This document shows, in pieces, positions 6,324-12,536 of a stretch of 12,536 bases of DNA. This DNA comes from JAVBNN01 sp031551525 (lineage in GTDB: Bacteria; Bacillota; Negativicutes; Acidaminococcales; JAISLQ01), in assembly GCA_031551525.1 (NCBI GenBank), contig JAVBNN010000047.1, positions 1 through 12,536 of the forward strand, read 5' to 3'. Both the position numbers and the translations under genes were made by a program. Position 1 is the stretch's first letter. Every line of letters begins with the position of its first letter. Under the pieces are notes generated by a model, which was not told where the DNA came from, did no database searches, and saw nothing but the letters and a program-made list of their open reading frames with translations.

Positions 6324-8026
6324 TGAGATTTTCCAGTTTATATGCTCCCACTCTGCGCGAAGTACCGGCAGAGGCAGAAGTTGCCAGCCACCAACTGCTG
6401 CTGCGGGCGGGCTTTATCAGGAAAGCAGCGGGCGGGATATATACCTATCTGCCGCTGGCTTGGCGGGTACTTAATAAAATAGCACAGATCGTGCGCGAAG
6501 AAATGGACTTGAAGGGCGGCCAAGAAATAGCCATGCCAATAGTCCAGCCGGCCGAAATCTGGCAGGAGAGCGGGCGCTGGTCGGTGTACGGCGACGAGAT
6601 GTTTCGTCTGAAAGACCGGCATGACAGGCCGTTTTGCCTTGGCCCCACCCATGAAGAACTGGTCACTACGCTCGTGAAGGGTGATGTACGCTCTTATCGG
6701 CAGCTACCGCTGCTTTTGTATCAGGTGCAAAATAAATACCGCGACGAGATACGTCCGCGTTTCGGCCTGATGCGCGGGCGGGAATTCATCATGAAAGACC
6801 TGTATTCTTTCGACCGCGACGAAGCTGGCCTTGATATCTCCTATCAGAAGATGTATGACGCCTACAGCAGAATATTCGAACGCTGCGGGCTGGTTTTTCG
6901 CCCGGTGGAAGCGGATTCGGGCGCTATCGGCGGTAGCGGGTCGCATGAATTCATGGTGTTGGCCGCCAGCGGTGAAGCGGAAGTAGTCTACTGCTCCGCC
7001 TGCGATTTTGCCGCTAATACGGAAAAAGCCGAATTAAATCCGATAAACGTGCCGGACGAAACTGCTTTGCCGATACAAAACGTTGCTACGCCAAATTGTC
7101 CGACCATCAAGGATGTGTGCGATTACCTCAAACTGCCGGTGGAAAAAAGCGTCAAAGCGGTGGCCTATACCAGTGATAAAGGCCTGATACTCGCCTTTGT
7201 GCGCGGCGACCACGAAGTGAACGAGGTAAAAGTAATAAACAGCACTGACGCGATAAATATCGCCATGGCTACAGAAAGCGAACTATTGGCTGCTGGCACT
7301 GCGCCCGGCTATATGGGCGTTCTGCCGGGCAAGAAAGACGTTACCATAATAGTGGACACTACTGTTATGAATATGCACAACTTCGTCTGCGGCGCCGACA
7401 AACAAGACGTCCACTGCATAAACGTAAATCCCGGACGCGACTTCCAACCGGATATCGTGACCGACATACGCATGATCCAGGAGGCCGACGGATGCCAGCG
7501 CTGCGGCGGTAACCTCGCGAAGGCACGCGGCATCGAAGTCGGGCAGGTATTCAAACTGCGTACCAAATACAGTGAAAAACTTGGAGCAGCCTTTCTTGAC
7601 GAGAACGGCAAAGAACAACTAATGGTCATGGGTTGCTACGGTATCGGCGTCAGCCGTACTATGGCGGCGGCCATCGAACAAAACAATGATGAAAACGGCA
7701 TAATTTGGCCAAAATCTATCGCGCCCTACCAGGTTGCCGTAGTGCCGGTAAACGCTAAAAACGAAGAACAGTTTAAACTGGCGGAAAAAGTATATGAAGA
7801 GTTGATCGCCCAGGGCATAGAAACGGTACTGGACGACCGTGCGGAACGGGCGGGCGTGAAATTTAAAGACGCCGACCTGATCGGCTACCCGCTGCGGGTG
7901 ACCATAGGACCCAAAACGGTGGAAGAAGGCAAACTGGAAGTAAAAGCCAGGAAAACCGGTGAAGTCGTCCTTCTGGATGCCGCCGCATACATGGAGCAGT
8001 TGAAAGAGATATTGGCAAAACTATAA
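6323..8026 (+). CDS. proS: Prolyl-tRNA synthetase, bacterial type
   Basis: Class II aminoacyl-tRNA synthetase charging tRNA-Pro in the cytoplasm. The 567-residue length fits the bacterial form with an inserted editing domain. Visible are the motif 1 region (RAGFIRKAAGGIYTYLPLAW, 28-47), the motif 2 region (FCLGPTHEE at 104-112, then RDEIRPRFGLMRGREFIMKD at 140-159), the insertion domain between about 225 and 395 (related to YbaK-type deacylases that clear Ala-tRNA-Pro), and motif 3 (GCYGIGVSRTMAAAIEQ, 437-453). The anticodon-binding domain follows to the end. ATG 6323 shares its A with the ispG TAA stop; AAAGGG at 6307-6312 is the likely ribosome site. It is the last gene of the plus-strand operon, followed at once by a strong terminator. 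A pair CQRC (391-394), just before motif 3, is present; its role is not clear to me. Confidence 0.97.
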   Translation: MRFSSLYAPTLREVPAEAEVASHQLLLRAGFIRKAAGGIYTYLPLAWRVLNKIAQIVREEMDLKGGQEIAMPIVQPAEIWQESGRWSVYGDEMFRLKDRHDRPFCLGPTHEELVTTLVKGDVRSYRQLPLLLYQVQNKYRDEIRPRFGLMRGREFIMKDLYSFDRDEAGLDISYQKMYDAYSRIFERCGLVFRPVEADSGAIGGSGSHEFMVLAASGEAEVVYCSACDFAANTEKAELNPINVPDETALPIQNVATPNCPTIKDVCDYLKLPVEKSVKAVAYTSDKGLILAFVRGDHEVNEVKVINSTDAINIAMATESELLAAGTAPGYMGVLPGKKDVTIIVDTTVMNMHNFVCGADKQDVHCINVNPGRDFQPDIVTDIRMIQEADGCQRCGGNLAKARGIEVGQVFKLRTKYSEKLGAAFLDENGKEQLMVMGCYGIGVSRTMAAAIEQNNDENGIIWPKSIAPYQVAVVPVNAKNEEQFKLAEKVYEELIAQGIETVLDDRAERAGVKFKDADLIGYPLRVTIGPKTVEEGKLEVKARKTGEVVLLDAAAYMEQLKEILAKL

Positions 8027-8060
8027 AAAATAAGGCTACAGCTATGTAGCCTTATTTTTA
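8026..8060. terminator. Bidirectional intrinsic terminator between proS and the receptor gene
   Basis: A 15-bp perfect inverted repeat, AAAAATAAGGCTACA (8026-8040) and TGTAGCCTTATTTTT (8045-8059), with a 4-nt loop. The A-run on one side and T-run on the other make it a rho-independent terminator on both strands. It begins at the proS stop codon and ends 10 nt from the stop of the convergent receptor gene at 8070, so one element can serve both operons. Further T-rich sequence continues on the plus strand to about 8068. Confidence 0.93.
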
Positions 8061-8069
8061 TTGTTTTTA

Positions 8070-10016
8070 TCAGAACTTGAACTGCACGGTCAGATGGGCG
8101 TAACGGCCTATGATGTTTGCGTCTTCGTCCTGTTTGTCAAATATATCATTAACGCCCAGAATGAGTTTGGTATTTTTATTGAGATTGTAGGAACCGGCGA
8201 TATTCCAAGTAACGTAGGAACGCTCTCTGAGGCTGATATTCGGTATGGTAGGCAGATAGTCATGGTAGAGTTCACCCCAGAAACTAGCGGAAAAATATTT
8301 ATTGTCCGAATAGGCGATGCGCGACGACAGGAGATTACGGGCGCGGCCGCGCAGACGCTGGCTGGTGGTGTCGTCAGTAGCGTCAAGGTAGGCCCAGGAG
8401 TTGATCCAGGACCAGTTATCGTTTATCTGGGTAAGATACTCGGCCTCCACGCCCTGAATAGTCGCTTTGGCGATATTCTGGTACATCTGGTTTTGCACTT
8501 CGATGAGATCTTTAACGTCATTATAAAAATAAGTCAATTTGTAACCGGATCTGCTAAATTCTTTTTCGTAGGAAACATCAAAAGAATTGGCTTTTTCCGA
8601 TTTCAGGTTGGGATTGCCCTTGGTTTGCGGGTCGATATTATAAAGCTGGTTGGGGGTGGGACTGCGGAAAGCGTGCCCTGCGTTGAATTTTACTCTCGAC
8701 TGATCGGTAAACTGGTAAATGAGGCCAAGCTTCGGGCTCCAGTCACTTTCGAACTTGTTGCTGTCGTCATAGCGAAGGGCGGTGACGGCACGGAACTTCG
8801 GCGTTACCTGCCATTCATCCATCAGGTATACGCCATAATAATCAAGGTTGGCGGTAGAACCGGTCTTGGTGGTACCCTTATAAGTGACAGTAAAGAAGTC
8901 TTCACCAGTGTTGACTGAAGTACCCTTGAACTTTTCCGGGCGGTATTCCGCACCGAAGGTGACAGTGTGTTTTTCGCTGGCTTTTCTGGTCAGCCGTCCC
9001 TCGAATGCGCGCATAGTGCGTTCGGCGCGCACCCAGGAGGCGTTGGCGCCTGCCGGTACCATCAGATTGCCGGTATTATTATTGAGTTGGTCGACGTTTT
9101 TCTTCAGCAAACCGTTGTAAAAGCGGAAAAACACTTCTGTATTGTCGGTTTTTTTAGTGTAGCTGATAGACTGTTCATTGCGCTGATTGTCATCGAGCGT
9201 GCGGCGCAAAGGGCTGCCTAACGCAGCCGGGCCGCGCGCGCTTATTTCATTAGTTTTTTCCTCTTCGTGGGAAATATCGACAGCCAAGACCTCTGATTTT
9301 GAAAGATCGTATTCTATGCGTCCGCCAAAATTCTTGTGATTGCCATATGGTTCAAAGGTATAGCCGTTACTTTTGTAGGTAGGGTCATTATCACGGTATG
9401 AAGCATATAGAGAATAGCGAAAACGACCGACTTGGCCTGACTGGAAATCAAAATTATAGTTTTGATCCTTGGCGTCGTTTTGATTGTAAAAACCAAGATC
9501 ACCACTCAAAGTTACCGACTGTGTATCGGAATTTTTGGTTATGATATTAATAATACCCCCCAAAGCTTCGGTGCCGTAGAGCGCGCTCATAGGGCCACGG
9601 ACGACTTCTATGCGTTCGACGTTGGCTAATGTTATGCGGTTAAGCTCATACAACTGATCAGGCTCGGAAGCCAGCCGCCGTCCGTTGATGAGGATAGTGG
9701 AGAACCGCGAATCAAAACCGCGGATCATAGGGCTTTTTTTACCGGTGCCGGCATTGTTGGCTATCTGCACGCCGGTGGCCATATGCAGGGCATCGGTCAA
9801 ATTGGTTGCGCCAACAGACTGCAATTCGCTTTGGGTTATGACCTGTACGGCAGGGGAAACATCCTTGGCGTGCCGTTGCACGCGGCTAGCTGTGACTACC
9901 ACGGGATCAAGTTCGAAGGTCTCCAGTTTTTTTTCTTCAGCATAAGCTGCATATGGAGCGGCCGCCAGCAAAATACAGGTCAGGGCACCAGCGCAGACGT
10001 GTTTTTTATTATTCAT
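8070..10016 (-). CDS. TonB-dependent outer-membrane receptor, CirA/FepA-like
   Basis: Outer-membrane beta-barrel expected to import a scarce ligand (iron-siderophore, haem, cobalamin or similar) using TonB-ExbBD energy; no TonB genes lie in this window. The 648-residue product begins with a Sec signal peptide (KK then a hydrophobic core, cleavage likely after AYA at 24-26). A TonB-box-like segment DPVVVTASR follows at 37-45. The plug domain spans about 51-161, with IRGFDSRFSTILINGRRL (98-115) and VERIEVVRGPMSALYGTEAL (133-152). The rest is a barrel rich in alternating aromatic strands ending HLTVQFKF, with a terminal Phe typical of BAM recognition. ATG at 10016 has GGAGGAG 5-6 nt upstream. 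The plug resembles siderophore/colicin receptors (CirA, FepA), but the ligand cannot be read from sequence. A promoter with a Fur-like operator lies just upstream, favouring iron. The receptor also shows the organism is diderm. Confidence 0.94.
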   Translation of the reverse strand: MNNKKHVCAGALTCILLAAAPYAAYAEEKKLETFELDPVVVTASRVQRHAKDVSPAVQVITQSELQSVGATNLTDALHMATGVQIANNAGTGKKSPMIRGFDSRFSTILINGRRLASEPDQLYELNRITLANVERIEVVRGPMSALYGTEALGGIINIITKNSDTQSVTLSGDLGFYNQNDAKDQNYNFDFQSGQVGRFRYSLYASYRDNDPTYKSNGYTFEPYGNHKNFGGRIEYDLSKSEVLAVDISHEEEKTNEISARGPAALGSPLRRTLDDNQRNEQSISYTKKTDNTEVFFRFYNGLLKKNVDQLNNNTGNLMVPAGANASWVRAERTMRAFEGRLTRKASEKHTVTFGAEYRPEKFKGTSVNTGEDFFTVTYKGTTKTGSTANLDYYGVYLMDEWQVTPKFRAVTALRYDDSNKFESDWSPKLGLIYQFTDQSRVKFNAGHAFRSPTPNQLYNIDPQTKGNPNLKSEKANSFDVSYEKEFSRSGYKLTYFYNDVKDLIEVQNQMYQNIAKATIQGVEAEYLTQINDNWSWINSWAYLDATDDTTSQRLRGRARNLLSSRIAYSDNKYFSASFWGELYHDYLPTIPNISLRERSYVTWNIAGSYNLNKNTKLILGVNDIFDKQDEDANIIGRYAHLTVQFKF

Positions 10017-10021
10017 ATTAA

Positions 10022-10028
10022 CTCCTCC
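10022..10028 (-). promoter_or_regulatory. Strong ribosome binding site for the receptor gene
   Basis: GGAGGAG on the minus strand lies about 5 nt before the ATG at 10016. It is a near-perfect complement to the 16S rRNA tail and fixes the start codon. Confidence 0.88.
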
Positions 10029-10043
10029 AAAAATTCATATAAA

Positions 10044-10063
10044 TGAAAACAATAATCATAATT
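10044..10063 (-). promoter_or_regulatory. Putative Fur box over the receptor transcription start
   Basis: Plus-strand bases 10045-10063 (GAAAACAATAATCATAATT) match 14 of 19 positions of the classical Fur consensus GATAATGATAATCATTATC by my hand alignment. In the 7-1-7 view, TGAAAAC-A-ATAATCA (10044-10058) matches 11 of 14 arm positions. It lies directly downstream of the -10 box, where the transcript should start, the expected place for an iron-dependent repressor. The region is very AT-rich, so a chance match is possible. Binding by Fur rather than a relative is inferred. Confidence 0.55.
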
Positions 10064-10064
10064 A

Positions 10065-10094
10065 ATTATAAAGAAAAAATAATATTAACGTCAA
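10065..10094 (-). promoter_or_regulatory. Sigma-70-type promoter for the receptor gene
   Basis: Read on the minus strand: -35 TTGACG (10094-10089), an 18-nt spacer, and a perfect -10 TATAAT (10070-10065). The predicted start, near 10058, leaves a leader of about 40 nt before the ATG at 10016. The -35 box begins only 12 bases after the ATPase stop codon, so the receptor can be transcribed separately from the genes upstream of it. No hairpin terminator is visible between the ATPase and this promoter, so read-through is also possible. Confidence 0.8.
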
Positions 10095-10106
10095 TAGAAA
10101 AACTAC

Positions 10107-11120
10107 TTAATCGTGGGTAAAAATAAAATCTTTTTCTGATATATTACTCCCAAGACGCAATTTTTGTCGCAAAAGCTGTAAAGAGTTATCAACGCCTTCC
10201 AACTTTATTAGCAGCTGTTTTTCATCTGTGGTGGTTGCAATGACCTTATCTATGCCGCCATTTTTTATCACTATGCGTCGGTTAGCAAGGAGCGCTAAAA
10301 GAGGATCGTGTGTAGAAATGAGGACAATTTTGTCGTGCGCCTGCAAAAGTTTCAGGGCTTTGTGCCGGTCTATACCGGCATTTTCGATTTCATCGATCAG
10401 GATGATGGGGGATTTGCTCAAAATAGCAGTATCCGCTATCATAAGCGCGCGTGACTGACCGCCGCTCAAGCTGGTGACCGGAGCGTCGCGCTCGAAATGT
10501 TCGCCGGACAGGTTATTGGCCGCACAGATTATCCTGGCGATGACTTCTGCAGAGTTTTCTATCATACGGCTTTCCGCATGTAAAAGCAAAAAATCCTGTA
10601 CACTGAGATCTATGACAAAATTCATATTTTGTGATAACTGAGCAACCAGTTTATTGTTGGAAGAAAAGCGCATCCTGCGGTCTGCGGCTTTGCCATCCAG
10701 CAAGATGGTTCGCCTGCTGGGGGTATCTTTTTGCGCGATAGTTTCAATATCGGCAAGTAATCTACTTTTACCGGCTCCGGTAGGGCCGACTATGGAGATA
10801 ATTTCCGGCGCCTGTATAGTTATTTCTCCAAAGTTTTCCATTTGGCCATTTTTGTCTTGTCCGGGCAGAATGGTAAGGGTTTCCAGCTTATCTTCATCCA
10901 AGCCTAGAAAGGAACTCATTTCATTTATATACGCATATAGCCCGGCGATAAGGTTATCTTTATCTATAGCGTTTTCTTCTATGTAGGCATCGGAATAAGA
11001 ATCAAAGAGTTGCATGATACTTTGGTTCTTGGCACTGGCGGTGTCGATTTTGTTGGCGGAAAAATAAGCGGAAATGAAAGGATACTTGTTTTCCAGACAG
11101 CCTATGGGTATGTCTTTCAT
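10107..11120 (-). CDS. Stand-alone ABC-type ATPase with N-terminal extension
   Basis: A 337-residue P-loop ATPase of the ABC class with no membrane segment, hence cytoplasmic. Motifs in order: Walker A GPTGAGKS (112-119), a likely Q-loop near Gln161, signature LSGGQSRA (218-225), Walker B IILIDE (239-244) and H-loop STHDP (269-273). Two features are unlike a standard importer ATPase. First, about 105 residues precede the ATPase core, apparently helical with a run of acidic residues at 47-80. Second, Walker B continues DEIENAGID instead of the usual DEPTxxLD. A 35-40 residue tail follows the core. Its ATG overlaps the GTPase stop by 4 nt (ATGA), so the two are translationally coupled and probably act together. 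No permease gene is adjacent. It could energise an importer whose permease lies outside the window, or act in metal or cofactor delivery; I do not recognise the subfamily. Confidence 0.88.
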   Translation of the reverse strand: MKDIPIGCLENKYPFISAYFSANKIDTASAKNQSIMQLFDSYSDAYIEENAIDKDNLIAGLYAYINEMSSFLGLDEDKLETLTILPGQDKNGQMENFGEITIQAPEIISIVGPTGAGKSRLLADIETIAQKDTPSRRTILLDGKAADRRMRFSSNNKLVAQLSQNMNFVIDLSVQDFLLLHAESRMIENSAEVIARIICAANNLSGEHFERDAPVTSLSGGQSRALMIADTAILSKSPIILIDEIENAGIDRHKALKLLQAHDKIVLISTHDPLLALLANRRIVIKNGGIDKVIATTTDEKQLLIKLEGVDNSLQLLRQKLRLGSNISEKDFIFTHD

Positions 11121-11818
11121 GGTTTATCCACCGCCATATCCATTTTTTTGATATTGCCCAGTTGGTAACTTTCGCCGATGCGAGTTTCACCCAGGCAATA
11201 GGAACAGAGTGCGGCAGGCATGGAAAACCGAAGACGCATTTCTGTGACAGCAGATATGTTGTCCGCTTTTTCCAGCAGAAGGCCGCCAAGCTCGGCAGCT
11301 CCCTGCCCGGTCAGTCCGTTAATATGCATGGTGATGGCTGATGGGTTTACCGACATGACTTTAGCGGCAAAAACCTCTCTTTCCGCCTGGGACACTATAT
11401 CGCCCTTGGTTATGGCTACTATGTCGGCTGATTTGAGCAGAGGGCCGATCTTCTTCGGCGTATTTATGCCGGAGAGGTTATCGATGACGCAAACACCTTT
11501 TACTTCTTTAAGATAGGGAGAGCAGCGGTTACACAAGCCGGCTGACTCAGTGATCAAAATATCGAAAGCCTCCCGGGTTCCCCAGTCTATGACATCTTCT
11601 ATATTGGCGGCAAAAAAATGATCGGGGCAGAGGGCGCCGGACAGGCCTTTTTTTACGGGTACGCCGGCTTTTTCGTAGCGCAGGTCATCATCGGTGTATA
11701 GGCAATCAAACTTGACTACACCAGTTTTAATGCCGCGTTGTTGAAAAAAGTGAATTATTTTTAAGATGACGGAAGTTTTACCGGAAGAAGGAGGTCCGGA
11801 AAAAACAGCAACATTCAT
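11117..11818 (-). CDS. HypB/CobW-like SIMIBI GTPase with CxxC motifs
   Basis: A 233-residue P-loop NTPase resembling the nickel/cobalt metallochaperone GTPases (HypB, UreG, CobW; the G3E group). Walker A is GPPSSGKT (8-15). DILITESAG (86-94) is the Walker B/ESxG motif of this group, and AITKGD (135-140) fits the NKxD guanine-specificity motif. Cysteines stand at potential metal-binding points: Cys39 (KFDC), Cys64 (GALC), the pair Cys96/Cys99 (CNRC, directly after ESAGL) and the pair Cys205/Cys208 (CSYC). Start: ATG 11818, one base after the stop of the binding-protein gene; an in-frame ATG at 11845 would add nine residues within that gene and is less likely, since family proteins begin close to the P-loop. 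Its stop overlaps the ATPase start. GTP hydrolysis linked to metal handling or cofactor insertion is inferred; the metal and client are unknown. There are no hydrogenase or urease genes in the window. Confidence 0.82.
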   Translation of the reverse strand: MNVAVFSGPPSSGKTSVILKIIHFFQQRGIKTGVVKFDCLYTDDDLRYEKAGVPVKKGLSGALCPDHFFAANIEDVIDWGTREAFDILITESAGLCNRCSPYLKEVKGVCVIDNLSGINTPKKIGPLLKSADIVAITKGDIVSQAEREVFAAKVMSVNPSAITMHINGLTGQGAAELGGLLLEKADNISAVTEMRLRFSMPAALCSYCLGETRIGESYQLGNIKKMDMAVDKP

Positions 11819-11819
11819 T

Positions 11820-12536
11820 TTAAAATTCGCCCCCTGCCTCTTCATAAAACAGTGTTTTTGCCTGGCTTATGAGCTGGCCGATGTCATTTTGTTTTATATA
11901 ATCCCAACCCAGCCACATGAAAGTTTGCCCACAGTCAAAACCGTTATCGACTTCAGGATGGGTGGAGGGGAAAAACCCCTGGTGGGAAAATACTTCACCT
12001 ATTTTTCGGGAGAACAGAAAATCTACAAAGGGCTTGGTTTTGTCGCTGCTGGCCCTTTTATTAACCAGATATATCGGGCTTATGATGGCGCCGTCTTCGG
12101 GCCATACCGTAACAAACGGGCTTCCCGGCGGCGCTGTCCTGGCAAAAAAGTAGGGCATGATGGCGATGGCGGGAGCCGTCTCACGGCTTTCATTGATATA
12201 CGATTTCAACATAGCTGCGGGATGCATGCCTTTCAAGAAAGAACGGCGTAATTTTACTATGCCCGCTTGTCCAAACTTTTTCTGGATATTGAGCAATATC
12301 GCATCAAACATATCAAGGTCTTCTAACGGAAGTGACACCGACCCTTCAAATTCCGGCTTAAGGATATCCGCCCAGGTCGTCGGCAGGGGGCGGTCACCCA
12401 ACGCTTGCCGGTTTACCATTAAAATAGCCGGGACTACCCCGATGACCGCATAGTGTTTCTCTGGATCCTTCAAGTCGATGTAGTGATTGTCAAAATCTTT
12501 GTTTAAACGGTTGATGCCGCTTATATCAGCAAAAAC
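11820..12536 (-). CDS. ABC-type substrate-binding protein, AfuA/FbpA-like (N-terminus outside window)
   Basis: The frame is open to the window edge with no stop, so the 238 residues seen are the C-terminal part; family members are usually about 320-360 long. The segment RPLPTTWADILKPEFEGSVS is typical of the Fe(III)/spermidine-type binding proteins (COG1840-like), in which PxxWxDLLxPxxKGK marks the hinge between lobes. PAIAIMPYFFA, then VWPEDGAIISPIYLVNK and PFVDFLFSRKIGEVFSHQGF, also fit that fold. The C-terminus FDCGQTFMWLGWDYIKQNDI is less typical. A TTG at 12473 in this frame is not the start, since coding sequence continues upstream of it. A periplasmic location is expected, but the signal peptide lies outside the window. 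It is the first gene visible of a coupled operon with the GTPase and ATPase; iron or another metal or chelate is the likely ligand by context only. Confidence 0.8.
   Translation of the reverse strand, partial: VFADISGINRLNKDFDNHYIDLKDPEKHYAVIGVVPAILMVNRQALGDRPLPTTWADILKPEFEGSVSLPLEDLDMFDAILLNIQKKFGQAGIVKLRRSFLKGMHPAAMLKSYINESRETAPAIAIMPYFFARTAPPGSPFVTVWPEDGAIISPIYLVNKRASSDKTKPFVDFLFSRKIGEVFSHQGFFPSTHPEVDNGFDCGQTFMWLGWDYIKQNDIGQLISQAKTLFYEEAGGEF

Noticed and set aside
8061..8918. 285-residue open frame on the plus strand opposite the receptor gene
   Set aside because: It is antisense to the receptor barrel, which has clear family features to its last residue, and the frame begins within the terminator. 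No motif is visible.
10017..10106. Possible riboswitch, such as a cobalamin riboswitch, in the receptor leader
   Set aside because: The predicted leader is only about 40 nt and is AT-rich, with no conserved riboswitch core, too short for a cobalamin riboswitch.
10095..10106. Terminator between the ATPase gene and the receptor promoter
   Set aside because: A short T-run (GTAGTTTTTC on the minus strand) is present but no hairpin precedes it; left open as a read-through region.
12471..12473. TTG as the start codon of the binding-protein gene
   Set aside because: The frame continues 21 codons upstream to the window edge without a stop, and the protein fold needs a further N-terminal lobe, so the gene starts outside the window.

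Overview
The window looks like the chromosome of a diderm Firmicute (class Negativicutes: Veillonella, Selenomonas, Acidaminococcus or Phascolarctobacterium relatives). The housekeeping gene order is Firmicute-like (pyrH-frr-...-uppS-cdsA-dxr-rseP-ispG-proS), Shine-Dalgarno sites are strong, and a ferredoxin suggests an anaerobe. Yet the same DNA carries a TonB-dependent outer-membrane receptor with a signal peptide and a C-terminal Phe, which requires an outer membrane. Genus is not assignable by eye.

Region 1 (1-1340, plus strand) holds the 3' end of pyrH (UMP kinase), frr (ribosome recycling factor), an unrecognised 78-aa gene and a 54-aa 2[4Fe-4S] ferredoxin. These genes are packed with overlaps or 2-nt gaps and end at an intrinsic terminator or attenuator hairpin at 1317-1358. 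Region 2 (1373-8026, plus strand) is an envelope and isoprenoid operon: uppS (undecaprenyl-PP synthase), cdsA (CDP-diacylglycerol synthase), dxr and ispG (two MEP-pathway enzymes), rseP (site-2 protease) and proS (prolyl-tRNA synthetase). Dxr and IspG help make the isoprenoid precursors that UppS extends; CdsA feeds phospholipid synthesis. The upstream ferredoxin is a plausible electron donor for the Fe-S enzyme IspG.

Region 3 (8026-8060) is a near-perfect inverted repeat with T-runs on both sides. It can terminate both proS and the convergent receptor gene.

Region 4 (8070-12536, minus strand) is accessory. Reading in its own direction it holds a periplasmic-binding-protein-like gene (cut by the window edge), a small SIMIBI/G3E-type GTPase with CxxC pairs, a stand-alone ABC-type ATPase with a roughly 105-residue N-terminal extension, and a TonB-dependent receptor. 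The first three are translationally coupled (1-nt gap, then 4-nt overlap). The receptor has its own strong sigma-70-type promoter (TTGACG-N18-TATAAT) just after the ATPase stop codon, with a Fur-box-like sequence over the predicted transcription start. No permease is seen. The best reading is an iron- or other metal-responsive acquisition or trafficking locus of unknown substrate, with an ATPase/GTPase pair unlike a standard ABC importer. This is the part of the window most likely to hold undescribed biology.

No tRNA, rRNA, CRISPR array, insertion sequence or riboswitch was recognised. No gene-free stretch exceeds 300 bases.
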